From Collinsella aerofaciens (lineage in GTDB: Bacteria; Actinomycetota; Coriobacteriia; Coriobacteriales; Coriobacteriaceae), in the NCBI RefSeq assembly GCF_015546965.1, contig NZ_JADMUF010000003.1, positions 1 to 57,259 on the forward strand: 57,259 bases of DNA, read 5' to 3'. The notes below the pieces were generated by a model. That model made no database searches, had not been told where the DNA came from, and saw only the letters and a program-made list of their open reading frames with translations. Positions 16,371-24,261 of the stretch are shown one piece after another (within the stretch, counting starts at the first letter, position 1; each line of letters begins with the position of its first letter). The position numbers were made by a program, and so were the translations under genes.

Positions 16371-16462
16371 AACGGGGAGCTTGCAGGACAAGACGGCAGG
16401 CTGAGACTGGGCGCGCCCGCCCTGACCCGCAAACCTGATATGGGTAATGCCAACGAAGGGAG
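16371..16462 (+). promoter_or_regulatory. TPP riboswitch (THI element) of thiC
   Basis: The conserved THI-box elements appear in order: GGGGAGC (16374-16380), GGCTGAGA (16399-16406), TGACCC, ACCTGAT with GGGTAATGCC (16433-16451), and GAAGGGA (16455-16461). This RNA binds thiamin pyrophosphate. The final GAAGGGA also serves as the ribosome-binding site of thiC, nine bases before its ATG, so ligand binding should block translation directly. A TATACT -10 candidate sits at 16350-16355. Confidence 0.95.
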
Positions 16463-16470
16463 CCGTGCCA

Positions 16471-17805
16471 ATGAGCACACAGACCGAGCCCAAGCTCGTC
16501 ACACAAATCGACTTCGCCCGCGCTGGGCAGATCACACCTCAGATGAAAGAGGTCGCCGAGCGCGAGCATCGCGACCCCGAGTACATCCGCGAGCGCGTGG
16601 CAGACGGCCGCATCGCCATTCCCGCCAACATCGTGCATATCAAAAAGGGCATGCGCGCCTTTGGTGTCGGCGAGGGCCTGTCCACCAAGGTCAACGTGAA
16701 CTTGGGCATCTCGGGCGACAAGGCCGATGCCGCCGAGGAATGGAAGAAGGTCAAGATTGCCGAGGACTTTGGCGCCGACGCCATCATGGACCTCTCCAAC
16801 TCGGGCAAGACGCGCCAGTTCCGCCAGCAGCTCATCGACGAGACGCCGCTTATGGTGGGCACCGTCCCCATGTACGACGCCATCGGCTACATGGAAAAGC
16901 CGCTGGTCAAGCTCACCAAGGACGACCTGCTCGAGGTCGTTCGCGCGCACGCCGAGGACGGCGTGGACTTCATGACCATCCACTGCGGCATCAACAAGTC
17001 GGTCATCAAGACCTTTAAGGAGACCGGCCGTCTCATGAACATCGTCAGCCGCGGCGGCTCGCTGCTGTTTGGCTGGATGGAGGTCACCGGCAATGAGAAC
17101 CCCTTCTACGAGTTCTACGACGAGGTGCTCGAGATCTGCCACGAGTACGACGTGACGATTTCGCTTGGCGACTCCTGCCGCCCGGGCTGCCTCTACGACT
17201 CCAACGACGCAACCGAGACCGCCGAGATGATCGAGCTGGGCAAGCTGTGCAAGCGCGCCTGGGCCGCCGGCGTCCAGGTCATGGTCGAGGGCCCGGGTCA
17301 CATGGCGCTCGACGAGATCGCCGCCAACATGAAACTGCAGAAGCGCCTGTGCCACAATGCTCCGTTCTATGTGCTCGGGCCGCTGGTGACCGATATCGGC
17401 GTGGGTTACGACCACATCACCGCTGCCATCGGCGGCGCCATCTCCGCCAGCTCCGGTGCCGACTTCCTGTGCTACGTGACACCGGCAGAGCACCTATGCC
17501 TGCCCAACGCCCAGGATGTGCTCGACGGCCTCATGGCCACCAAGATCGCCGCACACGCCGCCGACATCGCCAAAAAGGTGCCCCACGCCCGCGACATGGA
17601 CGACAAGATGGGCCAGGCACGCCGCAAGCTCGACTGGGACGCCATGTGGAAGTGCGCGCTCGACCCGGTTACGGGCAAGAAGCGCTACGAGGAGTCCCCC
17701 GCCGCCACCGAGGGCACTTGCACCATGTGTGGCAAGATGTGCGCCGTCCGCACCGTCAACAAGATCTTCGAGGGCACCACGATCGACCTCGGCATGGAGG
17801 ACTAG
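16471..17805 (+). CDS. thiC: Phosphomethylpyrimidine synthase ThiC
   Basis: ThiC is a radical-SAM enzyme that rearranges aminoimidazole ribotide to HMP-phosphate, the pyrimidine half of thiamin. At 444 residues it belongs to the shorter ThiC group. Core motifs include TVPMYDAIGYM, MTIHCGINK and VEGPGHMALDEI. The C-terminal cluster motif reads CTMCGKMC (Cys-x2-Cys-x3-Cys). The start is ATG 16471; the in-frame ATG at 16447 lies inside the riboswitch core and is rejected. Regulated by the TPP riboswitch just upstream, with thiD downstream. Confidence 0.97.
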   Translation: MSTQTEPKLVTQIDFARAGQITPQMKEVAEREHRDPEYIRERVADGRIAIPANIVHIKKGMRAFGVGEGLSTKVNVNLGISGDKADAAEEWKKVKIAEDFGADAIMDLSNSGKTRQFRQQLIDETPLMVGTVPMYDAIGYMEKPLVKLTKDDLLEVVRAHAEDGVDFMTIHCGINKSVIKTFKETGRLMNIVSRGGSLLFGWMEVTGNENPFYEFYDEVLEICHEYDVTISLGDSCRPGCLYDSNDATETAEMIELGKLCKRAWAAGVQVMVEGPGHMALDEIAANMKLQKRLCHNAPFYVLGPLVTDIGVGYDHITAAIGGAISASSGADFLCYVTPAEHLCLPNAQDVLDGLMATKIAAHAADIAKKVPHARDMDDKMGQARRKLDWDAMWKCALDPVTGKKRYEESPAATEGTCTMCGKMCAVRTVNKIFEGTTIDLGMED

Positions 17806-17900
17806 CCCTGTCGCCGCGGCCGCTTCTGGCGGTGAGCTGGTGCCTGTCAATTGTTAACGTGTGAACATTTGCTTGCATTTGCGTAAAGATTGCATCGCCC

Positions 17901-17930
17901 GCCCGGGTTCGACATAGAGTCGGCCCGGGC
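17901..17930 (+). terminator. Probable terminator of thiC
   Basis: A stem GCCCGGG-TT-CGAC with GTCG-G-CCCGGGC is followed by ATCTTTATAA, 96 bases after the thiC stop. The T run is short. The TATAAT within it could serve as a -10 for thiD, but no good -35 is in place. Confidence 0.5.
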
Positions 17931-17987
17931 ATCTTTATAATGCTGGCTTATAGACCCATTTGATTCCGACCGAACAAGGGAGCGAAC

Positions 17988-18818
17988 ATGGATCGCAGTA
18001 AGGTACCTGCCGTTCTATCCATCGCAGGATCCGATTCCAGCGGTGGCGCCGGCATTCAGGCCGACATCAAGACCATCACGGCGCACCGCCTGTATGCCGA
18101 GACGGCCATCACCGCCATCACCGCACAGAACACCCTAGGCGTCACCGCCGTGCAGAACATCTCCCCGGATATTGTCGCGGCGCAGATCGATGCCGTTTTT
18201 GACGATATCCGCCCCAACGCCGTCAAGATTGGCATGGTTTCCTCTGCCGAGATTATCGATGTTATCGCCGACCGCCTGAGCGCCTGGAACGCGACAAACG
18301 TGGTAGTCGACCCCGTCATGGTCGCCACCTCGGGCGCTCGTCTGATCGCAGAGGACGCCGCCGAAGCGCTTACACACCGCCTGTTCCCGCTGGCAACCGT
18401 CATCACGCCCAATATTCCCGAGGCCATGGCGCTGCTCGATTACGAGGTCGATTCCGAGCGCACGCAGCAAAATGCTGCCATGCTCCTCACCCGCCGCTTT
18501 GGTTGCGCATCCCTCGTTAAGGGTGGGCATCTTGTCAACGAGGCCAACGATGTGCTGGCAGAGCCCGCATCGCTCGATGACGAGGGCAATCATCTGGGCG
18601 ATCCGCTCACCACGTGGTTCCGCCACAAGCGCATCGAGACCGGCAACACACATGGCACCGGCTGTACGCTTTCGTCCGCCATCGCCTGCGCGCTGGCCCA
18701 GGGCATGGATCTTGCCGATGCCGTCAACGCCGGCAAGGCCTACCTAACGGGCGCTCTCGCCGCCGGCTTTGACATGGGCAAAGGCTCCGGCCCCGTCAAC
18801 CACATGTGGCAGTATTAA
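17988..18818 (+). CDS. thiD: Hydroxymethylpyrimidine/phosphomethylpyrimidine kinase
   Basis: ThiD phosphorylates HMP and HMP-phosphate to HMP-diphosphate, the step after ThiC. The 276-residue ribokinase-fold protein has IAGSDSSGGAGIQADIKT near the N terminus and GTGCTLSSAIA near residue 222, the phosphate-binding and catalytic-Cys region. ATG 17988 follows AGGGAG. It is 182 bases after thiC with a hairpin between, so it may be co-regulated by readthrough or have its own promoter. No riboswitch is seen directly before it. Confidence 0.95.
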   Translation: MDRSKVPAVLSIAGSDSSGGAGIQADIKTITAHRLYAETAITAITAQNTLGVTAVQNISPDIVAAQIDAVFDDIRPNAVKIGMVSSAEIIDVIADRLSAWNATNVVVDPVMVATSGARLIAEDAAEALTHRLFPLATVITPNIPEAMALLDYEVDSERTQQNAAMLLTRRFGCASLVKGGHLVNEANDVLAEPASLDDEGNHLGDPLTTWFRHKRIETGNTHGTGCTLSSAIACALAQGMDLADAVNAGKAYLTGALAAGFDMGKGSGPVNHMWQY

Positions 18819-18827
18819 GATTCGCAG

Positions 18828-18872
18828 CCCAAACCACCGCAAAGGGGACAGACACCTTTGCGGTGGTTTGGG
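18828..18872. terminator. Perfect 18-bp bidirectional hairpin between thiD and the SGNH gene
   Basis: Arms 18828-18845 and 18855-18872 (CCCAAACCACCGCAAAGG and its complement) are perfect, with loop GGACAGACA. It begins 10 bases after the thiD stop and ends 6 bases before the stop of the convergent esterase gene. It shares the TTGCGGTGG core with the hairpins flanking yaaA. Confidence 0.75.
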
Positions 18873-18878
18873 GTCGCG

Positions 18879-19538
18879 CTACTCACCGAGCATCTCTTGG
18901 AGCTTGGCTGCCACGGCGTGGCCCAGGTTCTCGTGGCTTTCGGGCATCATGTGCAGATAATCGATATCGCCCGGCTCGGCAAAATCGGCGGCATTCAAAA
19001 AGTCGCAGCCAAACTGCTCAGCCACATGCGCGTAGTACTCACCAAAATGTTCCGAGGCCTCGACAGAGCGCTCGTCAAAGTCGGTCATGTACACATCGGC
19101 GATTTGCGGCTTGATCTTGATAGGTGCCATCAGCAGAATGCGCGGGCAGGGCGCGGCATCGGTCCATGCAAACGCACGGACGGCGCGAATTAACGCCATG
19201 GCGCCGCGGGCAATATCGGAAGCCGTCACGCCGAAGACCGTCTTGCAATCGTTAGTTCCCAGCATAATAACGATCGCATCCAGCGGCTTATGGGCCTCGA
19301 GCAGCATCGGAAGCGCGCGGATGCCGTTAAGATTGGTGTCCAGATGGCACATGTCGTCGCGTACCGTCGTGCGGCCGTTGAGGCCTTCTTCAATTACATG
19401 CCAGCCCTCGCCTAAGTCACGTTGGGCCACGCCGCACCAGCGCACATCCTGCGCATAGCGCACCGCGGTGCCGTCGCGCATGCCCGCTGGATCGTAACCA
19501 TAGGTGTTGCTGTCGCCAAAGCATAGAACGTTTTTCAT
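18879..19538 (-). CDS. SGNH/GDSL-family hydrolase (acyl or aryl esterase)
   Basis: A 219-residue esterase without a signal peptide, so cytoplasmic. Block I is CFGDSNTYGYDP with the nucleophile Ser near residue 10. The Gly and Asn oxyanion residues lie in EGLNGRT and MLGTNDCK, and the catalytic Asp/His pair is in DIDYLH near residue 200. It resembles the Mycobacterium arylesterase/acyltransferase subgroup. ATG 19538; the PARG-like gene lies upstream on the same strand with a terminator between, so the two are separate transcripts. Natural substrate unknown. Confidence 0.85.
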   Translation of the reverse strand: MKNVLCFGDSNTYGYDPAGMRDGTAVRYAQDVRWCGVAQRDLGEGWHVIEEGLNGRTTVRDDMCHLDTNLNGIRALPMLLEAHKPLDAIVIMLGTNDCKTVFGVTASDIARGAMALIRAVRAFAWTDAAPCPRILLMAPIKIKPQIADVYMTDFDERSVEASEHFGEYYAHVAEQFGCDFLNAADFAEPGDIDYLHMMPESHENLGHAVAAKLQEMLGE

Positions 19539-19560
19539 CTTGAGCTCCCCATTCGGTAAA

Positions 19561-19592
19561 AAGCCGACGGGGGCGATCCCTCCCGTCGGCTT
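19561..19592 (-). terminator. Terminator of the PARG-like gene
   Basis: A perfect 11-bp stem (AAGCCGACGGG with CCCGTCGGCTT) followed on the minus strand by TTTTTACC, 25 bases after the stop at 19617. Confidence 0.85.
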
Positions 19593-19616
19593 GGCATATC
19601 ACATCGCGCGCACCGC

Positions 19617-20732
19617 TTACAGGTACTTGCGCCAGTCATCGTCATCCTCGTCGTCCTCGGCAGCAACCTGGGCCTGCTCGGCGGCACGGGCGGCTGCGGC
19701 GCGGGCGGCAACCTGAGCATAGGACTCCTCGTTGCGCTCGGGGAAGTTTGCCAGCACGTTCTCGAACTTGGCGAAGTCCTCGTCCCAGCGCGTAGAAGGC
19801 ACGGCAAAGAAGACTTGCTTGACCTTAAAGTCGCCCGACGCGAGCTCCTTGCGGAAGAGCTCAGCCACGGCCTCTGCGTCAAAGCCGTTGTTGTCGCAGC
19901 CCCAAGCGCCCAGCACGAGCTTCTCGCGACCTAGCTCGTCGCAGATGGCAAGCACAAAGCGAATGCGGTCGCGCAGGGCATCCAGCAGAGCATCGTCGCT
20001 CACGCGATACTCCTGGCGGGCGCGCTTAACGTTGGGCGCGGCGGCCACGATCACGTCGGCGTATGCATGCACGTGGTTGCGGTCGAAGCGCACCGCAGGC
20101 ACCACCAGCGCACGGTTTCGGTAAAGCTCGCAGTTGATGTTGCGGCGACGGTTCTCGCCGTACCATTTGCGCTGCTTATCGAGAACGTTGTACAGATACG
20201 AATCGGCGCACAGCGTGGCCTCCTGGCCCAGATAACCCTGAATATAGCCACCGCCCGGGTTGGTGAACGAGGCAAAGGCGAGCACGGCCATGTCGCAGAA
20301 CTGCGCATAGCCACGACCGTTGTCCAGGATAGCCTGCGTGGCGGAGGCATCAAGCACGGTGACCTCGGGCAGAACCGGAGCGGGCTCCTCAGCAGGCGCG
20401 GACTCAGCTTCAGCGATTTCCTCGGCAGGCTCCTCGACGGGCTCAGGCGCTGCCTCGACCTCGGCAGCCTCCACGCCCTCGACGTCCTCGGCAACCTGTT
20501 CTTCGGCGACCACAGCACTCTGAACCTTGGCCTTCATCGCCGAGACAAAGCCGGCAGGCATACCGTCAAACTCGCGAACACCGGCAAGCGAACGCTCGAT
20601 ATCCTTGGCGCACGCTTCGGACACAGTTGCCACGTGACGCTCGGCGGCCTTGGCACGGGCCTCGCGCTTGGGATTGGGCTGACCCGCTCGGTTGGACCTG
20701 CGGTTACGGTTCCTGTTGTCGACGTCTGCCAT
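19617..20732 (-). CDS. TIGR02452/microbial-type poly(ADP-ribose) glycohydrolase-like protein
   Basis: A macrodomain-like protein related to bacterial PARG, which removes ADP-ribose from modified targets. Order: a basic N terminus (about 1-33), the usual N-terminal helix region, a strongly acidic Glu/Ala/Pro linker (about 76-118), the catalytic loop NPGGGYIQGYLGQEA (about 158-172), and an acidic C-terminal tail. The family signature is GGG-x6-8-QEE; here the third position is Ala172, so the presumed catalytic second Glu is missing. It may therefore bind rather than cleave ADP-ribose. ATG 20732, 371 residues; its own terminator follows. Confidence 0.75.
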   Translation of the reverse strand: MADVDNRNRNRRSNRAGQPNPKREARAKAAERHVATVSEACAKDIERSLAGVREFDGMPAGFVSAMKAKVQSAVVAEEQVAEDVEGVEAAEVEAAPEPVEEPAEEIAEAESAPAEEPAPVLPEVTVLDASATQAILDNGRGYAQFCDMAVLAFASFTNPGGGYIQGYLGQEATLCADSYLYNVLDKQRKWYGENRRRNINCELYRNRALVVPAVRFDRNHVHAYADVIVAAAPNVKRARQEYRVSDDALLDALRDRIRFVLAICDELGREKLVLGAWGCDNNGFDAEAVAELFRKELASGDFKVKQVFFAVPSTRWDEDFAKFENVLANFPERNEESYAQVAARAAAARAAEQAQVAAEDDEDDDDWRKYL

Positions 20733-20795
20733 ACGTGGCCACCTTTCCTGTCGCTGCCGCTATCGGCTTTTCCCATCCATGATACCCCGCCGCGT

Positions 20796-20825
20796 ACAAA
20801 AAAGACGGCCCCGAAGGACCGCCTT
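20796..20825 (-). terminator. Terminator of the BI-1 gene
   Basis: A stem AAGGCGGTCC/GGGGCCGTCTT with a short loop and one mismatch is followed on the minus strand by TTTTTTG. It lies between the BI-1 stop (20870) and the start of the next gene. Confidence 0.75.
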
Positions 20826-20869
20826 TTGCATCGATTTGCACGCACGGCAAGCACCGCCGCAATTCGCCA

Positions 20870-21565
20870 CTAGTCGCGACGGCCAAGGATGTTCAGGATG
20901 CGCAGGAACACGTTGATAATGTCCACGAACAGATTGGACGCCATGAGCACGGCGTTGGGCAGCGTAGGCGGCACCGTCGTGGCAACATAGGTGTCGTAAC
21001 CAATAAAGCCGGCGAACACCACGATCACGATCAGGTCGGTGATGGTCTGCGAGACGCCCATGAACATCAGCACGATCTCAACCAGAATAGTGGCGAGCAG
21101 AATGCCAAAACCGATGCCATATACGCGCTGGAAAAACTTGGGGAACGTCACGCCCAAGGCGCCAAAGACAAAGGTGATGGCGGCTGTGGCGATAAAGGCA
21201 GTGTTGATGGTGGGCAGGTCGTAGTTGGCAAGGCCAAATGACGCGGTCAGGCCAAAGGTACTCGCAAAGATTACGTAGCCCACAAGGGACAGGCCCACGG
21301 ACTGCTTGCTGGCGGCGGCCGACATCATGACCATGCCGACGATGGTCAAAATAAACGAGCCAAAGACCAGCGGCAAGGCGGCGCCGCTCATCATCATGCG
21401 CGCAAACGACATGGTGCTCGTAAAGTAGGCGCCGGCGCCCATGGCGCAAAAGCCCAAGAAGATCAGGGCAGACATGGCGAGATTGTACGCGCGCGGCGAC
21501 ATCTCCTTGGCGCGGCTTGCACCGCTCTCGACGGGGCCGTTCTGATAGCCCTGGATATCGTTCAT
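20870..21565 (-). CDS. Bax inhibitor-1/YccA family membrane protein
   Basis: A 231-residue integral membrane protein with a polar 25-residue N terminus and seven predicted helices, matching the BI-1 (UPF0005) family. Members act as pH-sensitive calcium leak channels or bind membrane proteases in some bacteria. The last loops hold the conserved acidic residues (GFIGYDTYVATT and NLFVDIINVFLRIL). ATG 21565 follows GAAAGGA. Its precise role here is unknown. Confidence 0.9.
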   Translation of the reverse strand: MNDIQGYQNGPVESGASRAKEMSPRAYNLAMSALIFLGFCAMGAGAYFTSTMSFARMMMSGAALPLVFGSFILTIVGMVMMSAAASKQSVGLSLVGYVIFASTFGLTASFGLANYDLPTINTAFIATAAITFVFGALGVTFPKFFQRVYGIGFGILLATILVEIVLMFMGVSQTITDLIVIVVFAGFIGYDTYVATTVPPTLPNAVLMASNLFVDIINVFLRILNILGRRD

Positions 21566-21649
21566 AGGTTCGTCCTTTCAAAAAGCGCCACAAATAACGA
21601 CGCAGTAGCTGACAAGATTCCTGTCATTGTACCCGAATGCCATACGTCC

Positions 21650-21988
21650 TTACCTACGGCGCTCGCCCTCGAGCGTACGGTCGAATGCCCACACCCACCA
21701 ACGCATCAGATGGGCCTGCGAGCCATCTGGTCGTTCACGCGCCTGGTCCTCCAGATACAACTCGGTCGCGTGCCCGCCAAAACGCACCTTATAGGTTGCC
21801 GTACGAATGCCGTGAACCGTTAAGCCAAAGCCCGTGGACGAGACAATCTCGTCAATCGTAAAGCAACGACCGTCGACCCAGCAGACGGTGACCGGCACGA
21901 CTTGTCCGCCCGCGAGGATGCGAGCCACGACGTCCACATACTGCTTGTGCACGCGCCGAGTTTTGCCATCTGTCTGTCGATATTCCAT
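21650..21988 (-). CDS. Hypothetical protein, 112 residues
   Basis: A small soluble, beta-rich-looking protein starting MEYRQTDGKTRRVHKQYVD and containing VTVCWVDGRCFTIDEI and RFGGHATELYLE. The pattern of a short domain that wraps a cofactor-free beta barrel is common in uncharacterised Gram-positive proteins, but I cannot name a family. ATG 21988 follows TAGGAG at short spacing; ATG 22009 and 22075 are alternative starts with no ribosome site. It is divergent from pit. A TTGACC-17-TAACAC pair about 100 bases upstream could be its promoter. Confidence 0.65.
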   Translation of the reverse strand: MEYRQTDGKTRRVHKQYVDVVARILAGGQVVPVTVCWVDGRCFTIDEIVSSTGFGLTVHGIRTATYKVRFGGHATELYLEDQARERPDGSQAHLMRWWVWAFDRTLEGERRR

Positions 21989-22238
21989 GTCTCCTATTAT
22001 CGAACGCATGTTTGCATGTTGTAAAGCGAACAGACTGTGGTTTTGGGGTGTTGGAGCGCGCACACGCGTCCTCATGGCGTGTTAGCAAAAAGAATACCCG
22101 CGGTCAACAGGACTAATATTCAATTTTAGTGCCAAAAAATCCACTTCTCACATCAGAACTCGGTAAAGGAACCCGCAGGAGGTGATACGATTTATCATGT
22201 TTTTGTAACGTGCCTGCAAACTTCGAGAAAGCCCATAT

Positions 22239-23288
22239 ATGGACGTAACGTTCTCAACCTTCCTCGGCCAAATTGTGTCGAACCCAGTCCTTGCCGTCAC
22301 CGTGATCCTCGCGCTCGGCGCCATCTTCGTCAATGGATGGACCGACGCGCCCAACGCCATCGCGACCTGCGTCACTACGCGTTGCATGCCCGCCCGCGCC
22401 GCCATTCTCATGAGCGCCGCATTCAACTTCCTCGGCGTGCTCATCATGACGCACTTTAATGCGAGCGTCGCCAACACCATCTCACATATCGTCGACTTTG
22501 GCGGAAACAGCACCATGGCGCTCGCGTGCCTCTGCGCGGCGCTGTTCTCCATCGTCGTCTACGGCGCCACAGCGTCGCGTTTTGGCATCCCCACCTCGCA
22601 AAGCCACAGCCTTATCGCCGGCCTGACCGGTGCCGCTATCGCCCTCGGCGGCGCGAGCAGCGTCAACGTCCACGAGTGGATGAAGGTCATCTACGGCCTG
22701 GCGCTCTCCATCGGCCTGGGCTTTGTCATGGGCTGGGTCCTGTGCAAACTCGTCTCGATTCTTTTCGCCGCCGCCAACAGGCGACGTGCCAATGTCTTCT
22801 TTAAATACGCTCAGATCGCGAGCGCTGCGGCCATGAGCTTCATGCACGGCGCGCAGGATGGACAGAAGTTCATCGGCGTGCTCTTTTTAGGCGTGGCCTT
22901 CGCAAACGGCCAGACTAGCGTCGGCGATGACGGCATCCCCATCTGGATTATGCTGCTGTGCTCGGCCACTATGGGTATCGGCACCAGCGTGGGCGGCGAG
23001 CGCATCATCAAGTCCGTCGGCCAGAGCATGGTTAAGCTCGAGAAGTATCAGGGCTTCTCCGCCGACCTCGCGGGCGCCGCGAACCTGCTGCTTGCCACCC
23101 TTACCGGCATCCCCGTGTCCTCCACCCACATCAAAACCTGCGCCATCATGGGCGTCGGTGCCGTCAAGCGCCTCTCGGCCATCAACTTCGGCGTCGTCAA
23201 GGACATGATGTTCACCTGGTTCTTCACCTTCCCCGCCTGCGGACTCATCAGCTTTGTCATGGCCAAGCTGTTCATGATGTTCCTCTAG
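22239..23288 (+). CDS. pit: PiT-family low-affinity inorganic phosphate transporter
   Basis: A proton- or cation-coupled phosphate carrier of 349 residues with about ten membrane helices. The duplicated PiT signature is visible as GWTDAPNAIAT near residue 29 and FMHGAQDGQKFIG near residue 202. FGIPTSQSHSLIAG and GIPVSSTHIKTCAI are the paired helical hairpins. ATG 22239; a short SD-led minigene at 22197-22208 precedes it. The next gene, a DUF47 protein, follows after 67 bases and is the usual partner of Pit in Gram-positives. Confidence 0.93.
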   Translation: MDVTFSTFLGQIVSNPVLAVTVILALGAIFVNGWTDAPNAIATCVTTRCMPARAAILMSAAFNFLGVLIMTHFNASVANTISHIVDFGGNSTMALACLCAALFSIVVYGATASRFGIPTSQSHSLIAGLTGAAIALGGASSVNVHEWMKVIYGLALSIGLGFVMGWVLCKLVSILFAAANRRRANVFFKYAQIASAAAMSFMHGAQDGQKFIGVLFLGVAFANGQTSVGDDGIPIWIMLLCSATMGIGTSVGGERIIKSVGQSMVKLEKYQGFSADLAGAANLLLATLTGIPVSSTHIKTCAIMGVGAVKRLSAINFGVVKDMMFTWFFTFPACGLISFVMAKLFMMFL

Positions 23289-23355
23289 TCAAACCGAACG
23301 TCCATCCGGACCGCAACACTTCGCCCACCCGTCTTCGCCTCGAAAGGACCCACCC

Positions 23356-23979
23356 ATGGCAAAGAAACCCGATTCGTTCTACTTTGACAACTACGTCGCC
23401 TGCGCCGACCTCTCCGTCCAGGCCGCAGAGCTGCTCACCAAGATTTTTGAGAACTTCGACCCCGCGCAGATCCACGACATGCTCGATAAGATGCATGCGA
23501 TTGAGCATGCGGCAGACAAGAAGCACCACGAACTCGAAGACGCCCTGCTCACCGCCTTTATCACCCCGCTCGAGCGCGAGGATCTGGATCTGATGAGCTG
23601 CTCACTCGACACCGTGCTCGACCGCATCGAGGGCGTCGTGCAGCGCGTCTACTTCACCAACATTCAGAGCATCCATCCCGACGCCATCGTCATCGCCCAC
23701 AAGGTGACTGACGCCTGCCGCGCCATGAAGGACCTGATGGTCGAGCTTCCCAACTACCGCAAGTCCAAAACGCTGCGCGAGCTCGTCATCCAAATCAACA
23801 CCATCGAGTCCGAGGCCGACGAGCTCTACATCAACGCCATGCGCAACCTGCACGTTAACGGCAAGGACCCGCTCGAGGTCATCGCTTGGCGTGACGTGTA
23901 CGCCTTCCTGGAGTACTGCGCCGACTGCTGCGAGAATGTGGCCGATGTCGTGGATTCGATTGTCATGAAGAACAGTTAA
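23356..23979 (+). CDS. DUF47 (PhoU-like) regulator of Pit
   Basis: An all-helical 207-residue protein of the DUF47/Pit-accessory family. These PhoU-like bundles bind metal clusters through E/D-xxx-D motifs and control the neighbouring Pit transporter. Here MHAIEHAADKKHHELEDAL (about 46-64) and YCADCCENVADVVDSIVMK (C terminus) are the matching motifs. ATG 23356 follows GAAAGGA and the gene lies directly downstream of pit, so the two form an operon. A true PhoU with the Pst system is separate, at 27638. Confidence 0.9.
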   Translation: MAKKPDSFYFDNYVACADLSVQAAELLTKIFENFDPAQIHDMLDKMHAIEHAADKKHHELEDALLTAFITPLEREDLDLMSCSLDTVLDRIEGVVQRVYFTNIQSIHPDAIVIAHKVTDACRAMKDLMVELPNYRKSKTLRELVIQINTIESEADELYINAMRNLHVNGKDPLEVIAWRDVYAFLEYCADCCENVADVVDSIVMKNS

Positions 23980-24003
23980 TTGGGGGTACGTGTCCCGGCG
24001 GTC

Positions 24004-24082
24004 GCGGGCCCGACCACTAATAACCTTTTTCGCTCCGGCTGCAAGCAGAGTCGTTCAAAAGGTTATTAGTGGTCGGGCCCGC
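24004..24082. repeat. Perfect 26-bp inverted repeat
   Basis: Arms 24004-24029 and 24057-24082 (GCGGGCCCGACC... ending CCTTTT) are exact complements around a 27-base loop. Outside them GGTACGT (23985-23991) and ACGTACC (24089-24095) form a further outer pairing. The arm and loop edge share TTTTTCG followed by a GG-rich stretch with the repeat at 10151-10280. It lies between the DUF47 gene and the nitroreductase. Confidence 0.75.
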
Positions 24083-24261
24083 TCCCTTACGTACCGCCAT
24101 TGGGAACTTTGGCTGATACTTTGAAAGCGATGGGGCTTTTGTTGGCAGGGCCTTGGGGCCCGATTGGGAACTTTGGGACCGCCTTAAACGTTTGGCTGGA
24201 TGGTGCTTTGGGTGCCCTTTGGTTATCTTTGTTTCGTTATTTGATTGTTGGAGGGCTTTGT

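Noticed and set aside
16447-16470. In-frame ATG at 16447 as the thiC start
   Set aside because: It lies in the conserved GGTAATGCC core of the TPP riboswitch and has no ribosome site; ATG 16471 follows GAAGGGA.
24100-24261. An N-terminal extension of the nitroreductase back to ATG 24100
   Set aside because: The encoded residues are unlike the family and ATG 24262 has GGAGGG at good spacing just before the conserved RDRYSCREFE motif.
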